Source: CALAZP01 sp964410725
Lineage (GTDB): Bacteria > Bacteroidota > Bacteroidia > Chitinophagales > Saprospiraceae
Reading direction: 5' to 3'
Length of the DNA: 64,000 bases
Assembly (NCBI GenBank): GCA_964410725.1
Contig: CAYPID010000002.1
Location: 151,494 to 215,493, forward strand
How positions within the stretch are numbered: position 1 is the first letter of the stretch; every line of letters begins with the position of its first letter. The notes under the pieces are model-generated. The model did not search any database. It saw nothing but the letters and a program-made list of their open reading frames with translations, and had not been told where the DNA came from. Both the position numbers and the translations under genes were made by a program. Below are positions 50,856-60,720 of the stretch, one piece after another.

Positions 50856-51767
50856 TTACCTTAACCTAAAATTAGAAGCCCCTAATAATCCTACATCTGT
50901 ATAAACCGATGCCCTATAATAACCTGGTTTTAATTTATCTTCTAATTCGTAAGAAAAATTAATACGCTGGTTAGAAGCTAAGCTGACCTCTCTAGACTTC
51001 GCTACGAATAAATCTATTTCTTGTTGGTTAATAACAATCTTGACTGGCTTCGCATTCTCAACCTGAATAGGGGTAGATTTATCATCCGTTAAAACCAAAT
51101 ATATAGGTCTGATTCCCTGATATTCTTCTGGCACATTGGTTAAATCAAAGCTCACATTTAATCGCTTACCCTTTCTAGATCTTGCAGTAACTTTCTGGTT
51201 TTTCTGTTCCAAAACCACTTCGAAAGCTGATGCCTTAAAGTTTGCCAATGTCAACTTCTGGATTTCTCCTTCCATTGCCCTATTTAAATTAGCCAAGGCT
51301 TCGTTTTCCTTTCTAGCTTGACCCAAATCCTTTTCAAGCGCTCCAGCTAATTCCTTTAAAGCTTCATTCTCTGACTGTAAATCAGCGATGGATGCTTCTA
51401 AATCTCTTTTTGCATCCAACAAAACTTCTAGTTCTGCCCTCAAACTATTGATTTCTCCTGCATTGGCACGCCTTTCGTTAACAAGTGCTCTTTGTGCTTT
51501 AGCCGCCTTGTCATTGACCTCCTCTACCGTACCTTTCAATGCTCTGTTTTCTTCACTTAACGTAAAATAAGCTTGTTCCAAACTATCCACCTCCTTGGAT
51601 AATTGATCTCTTAGAGTCGTCAATCCAGATGTCTTCTCCAATAATTCGCTGTTAAGTTCTTCCGCCTCTTTGCGGGCATTACCCTCTAAAAAACCCCACA
51701 CTCCAGTCGCTAACAACAAAATTCCTAAAGAAATAATTATGATATTTTTAGATTTTCCCGATTCCAT
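50856..51767 (-). CDS. Membrane-anchored coiled-coil protein of unknown function
   Basis: 303 residues: one N-terminal transmembrane helix (about 9-26, IIIISLGILLLATGVWGF), a long heptad-rich coiled coil (about 33-170) and a C-terminal beta-rich domain (about 190-303) with ARSRKGKRLNVSFDL and a C-terminal YRASVYTDVGLLG. The product resembles uncharacterised Bacteroidota proteins with a periplasmic beta-sandwich. It is upstream of, and probably cotranscribed with, the OmpA-type lipoprotein. Confidence 0.75.
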   Translation of the reverse strand: MESGKSKNIIIISLGILLLATGVWGFLEGNARKEAEELNSELLEKTSGLTTLRDQLSKEVDSLEQAYFTLSEENRALKGTVEEVNDKAAKAQRALVNERRANAGEINSLRAELEVLLDAKRDLEASIADLQSENEALKELAGALEKDLGQARKENEALANLNRAMEGEIQKLTLANFKASAFEVVLEQKNQKVTARSRKGKRLNVSFDLTNVPEEYQGIRPIYLVLTDDKSTPIQVENAKPVKIVINQQEIDLFVAKSREVSLASNQRINFSYELEDKLKPGYYRASVYTDVGLLGASNFRLR

Positions 51768-51782
51768 ATTTTAAATTTTTCG

Positions 51783-51790
51783 CAAAACTA
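51783..51790 (-). promoter_or_regulatory. Probable -7 promoter element for the coiled-coil/OmpA pair
   Basis: The minus strand reads TAGTTTTG (TAnnTTTG), 15 nt before the ATG at 51767. Confidence 0.45.
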
Positions 51791-51823
51791 CTTAAATAAT
51801 ATCATAAGGTATCCTATTCAAAT

Positions 51824-54800
51824 TTATTGTATCAGAACCATCTTTCTAGTTTGATTGAACATGCCCGATTGTATAGAATAGTAGTATATACCTGGACCAG
51901 CTAACATTTTTTGATCGATTTCAAGATGATGCCAACCCCTTTCATAATTTCCTTCAATCTTTTTAATGGTCTTTCCTGTCACATCATTTATGGTGATAGT
52001 CACCTGGCTTGCAGCGGGAACACTGAACCTAATAGCACTTGAACTCTTGAATGGGTTGGGTGCATTTTGGTACAACTCAAATTCCTCAGGTAAGGGCAGC
52101 GTATTTTCGAAGTTCAATGCAACTTGTAATAATTCACCTTCTCTATTGTAAGCCTCGGGTTGCAAATAATCATCCAGTAATTGAATCATATCGCTCAAAT
52201 ATCCAGATTTCTCAGCTCTAAATTCTATACCAAATAAGGTGCCCTCTACTCCAAATCCATTCCAAGACGTCAAAACAATACCTTCTTCCGCATATTTTAA
52301 CCCAAAATGTTCTTTTTGAGCGATTCCTTCAACCACATTGATGAATCTACCTTCATTAAGTCTAAACGCAAATTGATACCCCTCAATATCGGGATCTTTT
52401 CCCATAAAATTCACCTGATAAGTCTCTCCTGCGTTTACCCATATATTATCTGTCCTCAAAATAAAATTTTGATTTCCTCTTGGTTTAATATCTAATCCCG
52501 CTGAATAATTGACATCCCCAGTTTTGACTGCCATAAAATCCTGATTGGCCATGTCTTCGGTCACATTATTGATATTGATGAATTCTTTAATTTGGTCTCT
52601 ATTGACAAGAATACTCTCAGGGGTATCATATGAATTAGCAAGCGGTATAAAATGCCAAGTTTTATTGTTGCTGATGGAAGGTATTACTCCTAAGATGAGC
52701 TTTCTTAATAAAATTACATCTAAAGTAGTTATGCTACCAGAAGCATTCGCATCTGCAGCTAATACCTTGTAAGGAGAATCCAATTTTTGCACTCCTAGAA
52801 TATGCTTGGTAACATATATAATGTCTAAGGTAGAAATACCATCAATGGGTGAACCTTGTTTTTCAGGGACAATAGTGTAATCACCCCCTACTTTTAAGTC
52901 TTTAACCTCATAAACTCCTTTATCGTCTGTAAGGACGGGTTCCATATCTTCAGTTGAACCGGAACCACTAACTTTTATGGTCACTCCTTTGACTGCATGA
53001 TTTTCCTCGGTTGTAATTAACCCGGCCAATCCGTTTCCATTAAGACACAACCGCTGATTGTCCTGAAGCACAATTGTAGTAATGCAGTAATCTCTATTCC
53101 CCGCTCCATCTGTAGCTACAATAGCCACATCTAAGGTATCGGGACCCAAGGTTTCAATCTCATTACAGGTTAAAGTTAGAATAGATTCTGTGGCGTTAAC
53201 CACAACATTGCCAACGCCCGGAGATAGCAATAAAATATTATAGTCTTCTGTATCCCCAGAGCAATCGAAAATTGGGCTGGTCACGACAAAATCAGCTGCG
53301 GCCACCATAGCTATTCCGTCTCCATTTTCATCTGGCATAAGCTCCACTGCAAAACCATCAATACAGGTTGGCGCTGGCCCCTTTTTATCTTCCACCACAA
53401 AAGGAACATCTAAAATCTGTGTATTGCCACAACCATCCGAAGCCACTATCCTAAACAAATGGGATCCAACAGGAATTCCATCAGAATGAATGGTAATTAA
53501 TGCCGTATCGTATCCCACAGTGTATAAATCTGTTCCCTCAGCTGTAGAATAATCAAAGTTTTCACCCCGATCTGTAAGGTCACCTAAATTATCGGCATCC
53601 TGATCTAATAATACCTCAATGACTAATAATTGACTAGAATCCATAGTACATTCGTCGTCAATAGTAGCCAGAATGGTTACCGGCGCTGCACAACCATCCG
53701 TCAAGTCATTACTGAAACTTTCAAAATTAGTATTCGTGGTTAATAAGGTTATAGAAGGAGCTTGGTTATCAAAAACCTTTATTACTTGAGTATATTCAAA
53801 ATATCCTTTGGGATTCGGAATTTCCACACTTTTGGCATCGTCTTCGGAAGCCCAAATTAATGGATTCCACCAGCTTCTAACCGCTTCATTATTATCTGGA
53901 TTCGCATCCAAAGTATCTTGAACTGAACTTAAAAAAGGTCTATATGTGGTGACCACATAGTTTTCATAGTTAATATTACCAGACACCATCACACTATATG
54001 AATCTCCTTTAAGTCCATCATTATTGACATCCTGTCGTTGTAAAACAATTGGCGCAGACACTCCATCATATTCACACCAATTGATCATTTTCAATTTTTT
54101 GAAAATTTTATAACATTCATCCGCTGTTGCAGAAAATCGCTCCTCTACAGAAGAAATGACTACCAAATCACAAGCATTTTCATCGTAATTAATTTGAGGA
54201 CTGGCTTCAGTAGAGCACACAATTGAAGTATCCGCAGGTAAAGTAATGGCGTATTCGTGTTTTTCTTCGAAAATAATAGTCGCACGACAAGTATCGGAAA
54301 GATACTTTAAGCCAGTATCATTATATACCTCATAGTAACGGGTAACATAACCATAACCACATTGTGCCATAACCACCTCCGTTCTAATATCCCGCACCGG
54401 AGTGGCACACAATCCCGATACCACCACCTCTTGCTCGGATTTAGTTTTTGTAAAGTATACATCCCATTCATTGGAAGTAGGAGCCAAATCTCCACTAGGC
54501 ACATCATCACAGAAATACTCCACGGTAGGCAAATCTCTACAAACTGGAATGGTTTTGTCTTCGACAAAAATATAAGTCCAACAAATAGTAGAATCTCCAT
54601 ACACTCCTGGCTCCACAAGCGTCCTAGCCATCATTTCGACTTTAACGCTGTCCCCCGCATCCGAGCAATTAAACTGAACCAAATCTCCCCATTGAGTAGG
54701 AACGCCACTTTTCTCGCGTCTGACCAATACCTCTACAGGATAACAATTATCTTCACTACCCTCATTCAATCTACTTGCAGGTAAATAAGCCTCCCCCCTT

Positions 54801-57142
54801 AATTCAAAGGCAATGGTATCACCATCTTCTGGAGCCTCTCCATAATTGGTTAATGAAATATTTCTCAAATTATCTATTACACAAGAAGGACTAATATGAT
54901 CCTCTATGCTAAAGGTTCCATTAGCAGTAGATTTGTTTCCACATTGATCAATAGCCGTCCATTCCACTCTATATTGTCCTTGCACTAAATTATTAACATT
55001 AATATTCGCCTTGGTTAATGTTTGCCCATCTTCATATACCGTCTCTAATGGATAAAAACCCAGTTCTTCCCCTGCATTCGTAAATAATTTGACACTCATT
55101 CTAACATCACCACATAAATCCGTAGCCAAACCCCTGGTTATACTTACACTTCCCGTGCATCCATTAGGACTAAAAGTAGTGGTAGTCTTTAAACTCGCGG
55201 CGGTTATAACAGGAGCCGTAAAATCACCTATATTAATAATCTGGTTGTAAACCGTTGTTGTTCCCGGTCGGCACCAATCATAAACTGTCCACTCCCTTCT
55301 AAAAGACACATTATTAGAGCAATTCGTGATTTCACCTGTGTCCTCGTAAGAAGCCGCTAAGTTGCAATAAGCCGTATTTTTTGTTAAATCCACAAATCCC
55401 GTCATGGTCGCTACAAAGGGATACCCTGTAGATACAGGGCTGGGATGCCCATTCGATAATAAAGTAATCTCACTCCCCAATTGGTCGCACTCCAAGTTCA
55501 CATTATAATGAGGAAGCCTTACGTCATATAAGGTAGGATTTCTAAATACTAACTGAACACGCGCAGTATCTTGGTCAGTTTTGTCTTTCAAGTCGTTGAC
55601 TATGTAGGTTCTGGTCAAAATGCCACTGATATTTTTACCTTCGGTAAAACCATCAAATCCTCCTACATCAAGTCCACATTCATTCAACCCGTCATACCGA
55701 TCATTAATCACCACTTCCCACTCATTACAATTCTCAATCACCATAGGTAAAAACCCATAGTGGTACAACATGGTGTCCATCAAATTTTGAGTAATATTAT
55801 AAATTCCTAAATCAACAAAAGAAGTATCTCTGCTTCCATGCTGACTTAATAAAGTATACCCTGTTGCATACCAAGCAGAATCAATTTTTGACTTAGTAGC
55901 AGCTGTTAAAAGATATGCACTCATTTCATCTATGCTTCCACCGATATACTGAGATTGATTCAAAGTAACTTGTTGTTGAAGCATAACCGTTTCCAAATCT
56001 CCACATAAAAAATCAAAGTAAGAATAACTCGTATCTATCCCTAATGAATCCGAAGCATTCAGATGATTTATAATAGATTGTTGTGATCCAGATTGATAAT
56101 CGTTTAACATCAAATGCAATTGATATTTTCCAGTCCCTTCAAACCCCCCTCTATGGGTAACCAACACCGTATATTCTTGTCCTGAAACTATCTTAATGTC
56201 CATCCTCACTATCGGACTTTCATGCAATAACCATGGCGCAAAAACATCCCCAGAATCAGTCGTAGTTCCCGGCAAACTTCCATTGGTAGTTAGATTTAAA
56301 AATCCTAAACCAGCTAATGGATTGGGAATAAAAGAGGATTCTCCAAAAGCCAAAAGGTTATGACATGGATTGTCTGAGTCAAATCCACCTTTGCCATAAA
56401 CTGCCACTACTGGGTCAAACCCTGGAGCAACACTTCCCGTATTCAAATAGGAGGTAGCAAAAATGGTTAAAAGCCCATTATTGGAAGCGGTAAACCTCAA
56501 GGTATCGTATTCTTTTGCAGATACATTTGGCCAGGTAAAACTAGAATCTGGATGATTAGAACTTTGCCAACAAGACCACTGCTGGGGGTAAAATACAGGG
56601 TCTAAAGAACCTGCATCTAAAGAGTCATCCCATGTGGCATATTCTACCATTTTATAGGTACCGTACTGCATAAAAGCAGTACTATCTCTTGGATCATAAG
56701 ACTCAAATGCTTGTACCTCATTTGCTGGTGTCCTCCAACCAACAAAAGCAGGATCAATTTTATCCTCAGATCTGAAAAAATTCCAACAATATAAATCCCA
56801 AGTTCCATCTGCTTGCTCCACATATACTCCATACATCCATTGGGCATTCTCACCAAAAAATACAGCGTCTTCAGGTGTTACGTCCAATAATTTGCCAGGT
56901 AGCTCATTAGCAGATACAACAACTCTTCCGTTGCCAATTAGGGTAGAAAATTGGGTGACATCTCCCCCAACCAAAACCATATCTAAAGTGAGCTCCCCTT
57001 CACATTCTTGATTTAAAGGAACAATGAAATTTTCCGCACAAGCATAAGTATTGGTAGGATTCCCCACCCATTCGGAAGCAAAGGAAACTGTCGACCCTGT
57101 AATAAGGAATAAAAGGGCCATTGGGATCATGAAATTTCTCAT
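51824..57142 (-). CDS. Giant T9SS cargo protein with dockerin-like and cohesin-like modules
   Basis: 1772 residues from ATG 57142, chosen because it gives a clean signal peptide (cleavage after TVSFA); an ATG nine codons earlier is the alternative. The long middle part is a series of cysteine-rich Ig/HYR-like domains with repeated CGN, WTAIDQCGN and CRP motifs. Near the C-terminus there is a CNA_B/carboxypeptidase-regulatory-type domain (about 1371-1433). A dockerin-like EF-hand pair follows (about 1434-1564; ADANASGSITTLDV, GDVNYSAG), then a cohesin-like beta domain (about 1565-1681) and a type A T9SS sorting domain (about 1682-1772; LYQNAPNPF, MVLIQ). Probably cell-surface or released, adhesive or structural. 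No catalytic domain recognised. Confidence 0.88.
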   Translation of the reverse strand: MRNFMIPMALLFLITGSTVSFASEWVGNPTNTYACAENFIVPLNQECEGELTLDMVLVGGDVTQFSTLIGNGRVVVSANELPGKLLDVTPEDAVFFGENAQWMYGVYVEQADGTWDLYCWNFFRSEDKIDPAFVGWRTPANEVQAFESYDPRDSTAFMQYGTYKMVEYATWDDSLDAGSLDPVFYPQQWSCWQSSNHPDSSFTWPNVSAKEYDTLRFTASNNGLLTIFATSYLNTGSVAPGFDPVVAVYGKGGFDSDNPCHNLLAFGESSFIPNPLAGLGFLNLTTNGSLPGTTTDSGDVFAPWLLHESPIVRMDIKIVSGQEYTVLVTHRGGFEGTGKYQLHLMLNDYQSGSQQSIINHLNASDSLGIDTSYSYFDFLCGDLETVMLQQQVTLNQSQYIGGSIDEMSAYLLTAATKSKIDSAWYATGYTLLSQHGSRDTSFVDLGIYNITQNLMDTMLYHYGFLPMVIENCNEWEVVINDRYDGLNECGLDVGGFDGFTEGKNISGILTRTYIVNDLKDKTDQDTARVQLVFRNPTLYDVRLPHYNVNLECDQLGSEITLLSNGHPSPVSTGYPFVATMTGFVDLTKNTAYCNLAASYEDTGEITNCSNNVSFRREWTVYDWCRPGTTTVYNQIINIGDFTAPVITAASLKTTTTFSPNGCTGSVSITRGLATDLCGDVRMSVKLFTNAGEELGFYPLETVYEDGQTLTKANINVNNLVQGQYRVEWTAIDQCGNKSTANGTFSIEDHISPSCVIDNLRNISLTNYGEAPEDGDTIAFELRGEAYLPASRLNEGSEDNCYPVEVLVRREKSGVPTQWGDLVQFNCSDAGDSVKVEMMARTLVEPGVYGDSTICWTYIFVEDKTIPVCRDLPTVEYFCDDVPSGDLAPTSNEWDVYFTKTKSEQEVVVSGLCATPVRDIRTEVVMAQCGYGYVTRYYEVYNDTGLKYLSDTCRATIIFEEKHEYAITLPADTSIVCSTEASPQINYDENACDLVVISSVEERFSATADECYKIFKKLKMINWCEYDGVSAPIVLQRQDVNNDGLKGDSYSVMVSGNINYENYVVTTYRPFLSSVQDTLDANPDNNEAVRSWWNPLIWASEDDAKSVEIPNPKGYFEYTQVIKVFDNQAPSITLLTTNTNFESFSNDLTDGCAAPVTILATIDDECTMDSSQLLVIEVLLDQDADNLGDLTDRGENFDYSTAEGTDLYTVGYDTALITIHSDGIPVGSHLFRIVASDGCGNTQILDVPFVVEDKKGPAPTCIDGFAVELMPDENGDGIAMVAAADFVVTSPIFDCSGDTEDYNILLLSPGVGNVVVNATESILTLTCNEIETLGPDTLDVAIVATDGAGNRDYCITTIVLQDNQRLCLNGNGLAGLITTEENHAVKGVTIKVSGSGSTEDMEPVLTDDKGVYEVKDLKVGGDYTIVPEKQGSPIDGISTLDIIYVTKHILGVQKLDSPYKVLAADANASGSITTLDVILLRKLILGVIPSISNNKTWHFIPLANSYDTPESILVNRDQIKEFININNVTEDMANQDFMAVKTGDVNYSAGLDIKPRGNQNFILRTDNIWVNAGETYQVNFMGKDPDIEGYQFAFRLNEGRFINVVEGIAQKEHFGLKYAEEGIVLTSWNGFGVEGTLFGIEFRAEKSGYLSDMIQLLDDYLQPEAYNREGELLQVALNFENTLPLPEEFELYQNAPNPFKSSSAIRFSVPAASQVTITINDVTGKTIKKIEGNYERGWHHLEIDQKMLAGPGIYYYSIQSGMFNQTRKMVLIQ

Positions 57143-57429
57143 AGTATCGGTTTTTATCGAAATAACCATTTATAGATGACTTTAAAATCAATCGAATATT
57201 AGCATGAATTGTAATGCAACAACAATGCCAAAAAAGTCGTCTTGCGGTTTTAAAAACCAATTTTCAACTATGACTATACACTATGATATAAAGAAAACAG
57301 ATTGCTTTCTTGATGATGGGTGTTCAGTCATTGAGATTATGATGAAACAAATATATGAAGTTTTTCTTATACAGAAAAAATATTTTTGATTCTGCCCAAT
57401 TTTTAAACGGATTGCTGACCTTGTGAATT
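57143..57429. other. Intergenic region upstream of the giant T9SS gene
   Basis: About 290 bp between divergent genes. I see no convincing gene or TAnnTTTG match; one short open frame (57204-57389) has no family features and is considered chance. Confidence 0.6.
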
Positions 57430-58239
57430 ATGTTGAATAAAGGTTCCATTAAAGGTATTCTATTTTCCAATTTGTTTATCGCCACTATCAGCCTCGCGGG
57501 CTTTTGGAGATCATCTGAACTTTGGAATTTAGACCTCCCCAGTGCATCCTTTTTTTTGGTGTTCTTCGCAACGTTTTTTGTGTATAGCGCCAGCAGTTTG
57601 CTTTCCTCATCAAATAATTCTACCGTCAAAGGCTACTGGAACGTAACTCATCCTTTATGGTCCAAGTTTGGATCGATCGGGTCCGCTATAGTTCTGCTGT
57701 TGCTTTTTTTTAGTTCTCCCTACCTGCTCCTGCCGCTTCTACCCATCGGATTACTTACAATTTATTATTTATCAAGTTCCATTGGGGGGGTATTTCATCG
57801 AAAGGTATATTTTAAAACTTCTATTCTTTCTGTCACTTGGTGGTATGTACTGGATGTGTACCCGATTATTTTGAGCAATACAAATTTTGAGTTTACCCAT
57901 TTAGGCTGGCTTCTTCTGGATTGGGCCAATATTCATTTAATTTGCTTTTTCTTTGACCATAGAGATCATGCAAAAGAAAGGCAACCTTATCTTCTTTTCA
58001 ACCAACATCGATTTCCTTTTTTAGTCCCTCTAATTTGTGTATTGTGTTTTTCCATTGGCGCCTACTTTTTTAACTCAGAATCAATTGAAATGACTTATTT
58101 CCTGATTTATAAATCTCTAATATTTCTTTTCTTATTGATAACCTACCCTATTTCTATTTCCACTCAATCATATTGGTGGTTCTATTTAATTTTAGATGGC
58201 AATCTAGCCTCCGACGCGTTGTATTTTTGGTATTTTTAA
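57430..58239 (+). CDS. UbiA-superfamily-like membrane protein
   Basis: 269 residues with about eight transmembrane helices. The N-terminal half resembles UbiA-type prenyltransferase relatives seen in Bacteroidota (FFLVFFATFFVYSAS). The segment FFDHRDHAKERQ (about 174-185) is in the place of the second aspartate motif. The canonical first motif NDxxDxxxD is not visible, so catalysis as a prenyltransferase is doubtful. It is 16 bp upstream of the sterol desaturase-family gene, likely in an operon. Identity is tentative. Confidence 0.55.
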   Translation: MLNKGSIKGILFSNLFIATISLAGFWRSSELWNLDLPSASFFLVFFATFFVYSASSLLSSSNNSTVKGYWNVTHPLWSKFGSIGSAIVLLLLFFSSPYLLLPLLPIGLLTIYYLSSSIGGVFHRKVYFKTSILSVTWWYVLDVYPIILSNTNFEFTHLGWLLLDWANIHLICFFFDHRDHAKERQPYLLFNQHRFPFLVPLICVLCFSIGAYFFNSESIEMTYFLIYKSLIFLFLLITYPISISTQSYWWFYLILDGNLASDALYFWYF

Positions 58240-58255
58240 GGACAATTCGATTACT

Positions 58256-59080
58256 ATGGGAAACATAATCAACTATTTTGAAACTATTCCTTCCCTTCAT
58301 AGGTCTTTAATTCTTGCTGGAGGAATAACTTTTTTTTGGTTGCTAGAATGGGGTTTGCCGCTCTTCAGTTTTAAGTACCACAAGTGGAAACACGCCATAA
58401 TCAATTTCTTTTTTACCCTCACCACTATTGCTATCAATTTTGTATTTGCCTTTTTACTTCTAGATGTTAGCGACTGGACTCAAGCCCAAGATTGGGGTGT
58501 ACTATCTTTATTTCAAGAAAAAAATACCTGGGCTTTTGCCCTAGTTGGATTAATGGGTCTAGATTTAATCGGAGCTTACTTTGTTCATTGGGTGGAACAT
58601 AAAATTCCATTTATGTGGAAATTTCACCTCATCCACCATTCAGATATCCACGTGGACACCACTACAGCTAACAGGCATCACCCTGGCGAAAGTGTTTTTA
58701 GATTTATTTTCACCACCTTAGCAGTCTTTATCATGGGAGCACCCGTTTGGTTAATCATGCTCTACCAAGGGCTATCTGTGGTCCTTTCACAATTTAATCA
58801 CGCCAATATCAAATTGCCTTCCTCTATTAATAAGGTATTGAGTACTATCATTGTTACCCCCAATATGCACCACATTCACCATCACTATAAATTACCCCAG
58901 ACCGATACTAACTACGGTAATATCTTTTCAATTTGGGACCGAATCTTTGGCACTTATACCGTTATGTCGCAAGAAAAAATTCAATATGGCATTGATACGC
59001 ATCCAGAGCCAAGTGCACACAGCAACCTTAAAAGAATGCTTAGAATTCCTTTTGAGAAAAAAAGAACTCCATTAGATTGA
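58256..59080 (+). CDS. Sterol desaturase/fatty-acid hydroxylase-family protein
   Basis: 274-residue membrane di-iron enzyme. All histidine boxes are present: HWVEH (His111, His115), HLIHH (His124, 127, 128), RHHP (about 140-143) and MHHIHHHYK (His205-210). Transmembrane helices occur at about 20-36, 46-68, 93-111 and 150-180. Such enzymes hydroxylate or desaturate lipids, carotenoids or sterol-like compounds; the substrate is not evident. It follows the UbiA-like gene and is convergent with the M20 gene. Confidence 0.9.
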   Translation: MGNIINYFETIPSLHRSLILAGGITFFWLLEWGLPLFSFKYHKWKHAIINFFFTLTTIAINFVFAFLLLDVSDWTQAQDWGVLSLFQEKNTWAFALVGLMGLDLIGAYFVHWVEHKIPFMWKFHLIHHSDIHVDTTTANRHHPGESVFRFIFTTLAVFIMGAPVWLIMLYQGLSVVLSQFNHANIKLPSSINKVLSTIIVTPNMHHIHHHYKLPQTDTNYGNIFSIWDRIFGTYTVMSQEKIQYGIDTHPEPSAHSNLKRMLRIPFEKKRTPLD

Positions 59081-60640
59081 TCATTCGCCAATAGGTTCTC
59101 TCAGAATTCCAATTACCATTTTTATGCCTTCTCGATAATTTCCGAGACGAAGATTTTCATTAGGACTGTGTTGATTATTATCCATATTCACAGTGGGAAC
59201 CCCCACTGCAGGTACCTTTAAGGCATTAACAAATGGCGAAATAGGAATGGATCCTCCCATTAATCTAATTAATACTGGCTCTGCTTCAAAGGTTTTTTTT
59301 ACTGCACGCCTCAACCAATTCCCAGCTGAAGAATTGATCTCCGTTCGGAAAGATTGATAAGAAATTTCTGAAGTAATAGTTACCAATTTATTGTATTTCA
59401 TTCTTTCTTCTGGCGTTGGCTCTTTATTAATGATAAAGTAACCTAACTCCTCTATATGATTTCTAATTAAGCTTATTAATCGTTCGGGATCAGATTCTTT
59501 AACCAACCTGATATCTATTTCAGCACGAGCTTGATCGGGAATAATGGTTCTAACCGATTCATTAATCCATCCAGACTGCATGCCTCTTACATTTAAGGAG
59601 GGAAACTGTAGGGCTTCTTGATAATTATCCCCAACTTTTTCAGTAACAGCAATCTGAAGAGAGGCCATCATCTTTTCCTCATCCTGTGGAGTAGCAGCCA
59701 ATATAGCTTTAGTTTCCCCGTCTAAATCTATCCCATCGTAGAAACCCTTGACCAAAACTCGACCCTCCTCATCCTTTAAAGAGCTTATAATATTGGCCAA
59801 TTTGAACGCAGGATTAGGAACGTAGTTTCCGTAGTGACCGCTGTGCTGAGGCTTAATTGCACCGTATGTAGTCATTTGCATAGTTGCGATACCTCTAGCC
59901 CCAAAATATAAGGTGGGTTGATTATTCGGGTGCATGGGGCCATCAAAAATAAGCAAGTAGTCCGCCGCAAGCAATTCCCGATTCCGCTCCACTGCTTCGG
60001 GCAAATTAGGAGAGCCCAACTCCTCTTCAAAATCACAAATAACCTTTAAATTATAAGGGATGGCGATATTATTGGCTCGCATAGCGTCAATAGCTGTTAA
60101 AAACATCATTACAGGACCCTTTGCATCACTCGCAGCTCTGGCAAATATTCTCCAATCATCCTGATATTGATAAATATTTTCCCAAGGAATAATTTCCCAT
60201 TGGCCGTTATTATTTTCTCTTTTAAGGACAGGAACAAATGGATCAGGTTGATACCACTTACTGGGGTCAACTGGTTGTCCGTCCATTTGTAAGTACACCA
60301 ATACCGTTGGCCTTCCCGATAAATAAGGTAGGGAATTAAGCAATAAAGGAATACCCTGAGTTTCAATCCTTTTAGTAAGAAAACCCCGCCTTTCAAAAGC
60401 TTCTTCTGCCCAAAGTATATTTTTCTCAATATCAGAAGGAAAATTCGCATCATTAGGAATGCTTAATACTTCTTGTAGTTCGGTAAAACTCGCCTTTGTA
60501 AAGGAAGCAACAATTTGATCCAATTCCATACCTTCTTGGGCCAAGGCTATGGATGGCAAAGCACAGGCAATAACCAAAGTCAAAAGCAACTTAAATTTTA
60601 CCGAAGGTATAATTAACACAACATGGTTTCTATGAATCAT
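59081..60640 (-). CDS. M20-family metallopeptidase, exported
   Basis: 519 residues from ATG 60640, with a signal peptide whose hydrophobic core is KLLLTLVIACALPSIALAQ; GTG 60619 is another possible start. M20 architecture: catalytic domain, dimerisation insert, then catalytic domain again. Visible metal-site elements are ASDAKGP, CDFEEELG, FDGPMHP and QHSPNEN. The first zinc motif, usually GHxD, reads YLQMDGQP here, with Gln in place of the His. That suggests a modified metal site. Likely a periplasmic dipeptidase or carboxypeptidase. Confidence 0.87.
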   Translation of the reverse strand: MIHRNHVVLIIPSVKFKLLLTLVIACALPSIALAQEGMELDQIVASFTKASFTELQEVLSIPNDANFPSDIEKNILWAEEAFERRGFLTKRIETQGIPLLLNSLPYLSGRPTVLVYLQMDGQPVDPSKWYQPDPFVPVLKRENNNGQWEIIPWENIYQYQDDWRIFARAASDAKGPVMMFLTAIDAMRANNIAIPYNLKVICDFEEELGSPNLPEAVERNRELLAADYLLIFDGPMHPNNQPTLYFGARGIATMQMTTYGAIKPQHSGHYGNYVPNPAFKLANIISSLKDEEGRVLVKGFYDGIDLDGETKAILAATPQDEEKMMASLQIAVTEKVGDNYQEALQFPSLNVRGMQSGWINESVRTIIPDQARAEIDIRLVKESDPERLISLIRNHIEELGYFIINKEPTPEERMKYNKLVTITSEISYQSFRTEINSSAGNWLRRAVKKTFEAEPVLIRLMGGSIPISPFVNALKVPAVGVPTVNMDNNQHSPNENLRLGNYREGIKMVIGILREPIGE

Positions 60641-60720
60641 ACAATACAAAATTTTTATTTTCCGTAACGATATTTTAAAATAAACCTTAATTTAACAATT
60701 CAACCAATAAAAAAATAAAA

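Noticed and set aside
54362..54784. 140-residue plus-strand open frame inside the giant T9SS gene
   Set aside because: Antisense to a conserved secreted protein, with no recognisable domain.
57204..57389. Short open frame (61 residues) in the gap before the UbiA-like gene
   Set aside because: No promoter element, no ribosome site and random-looking composition; overlaps no conserved feature.
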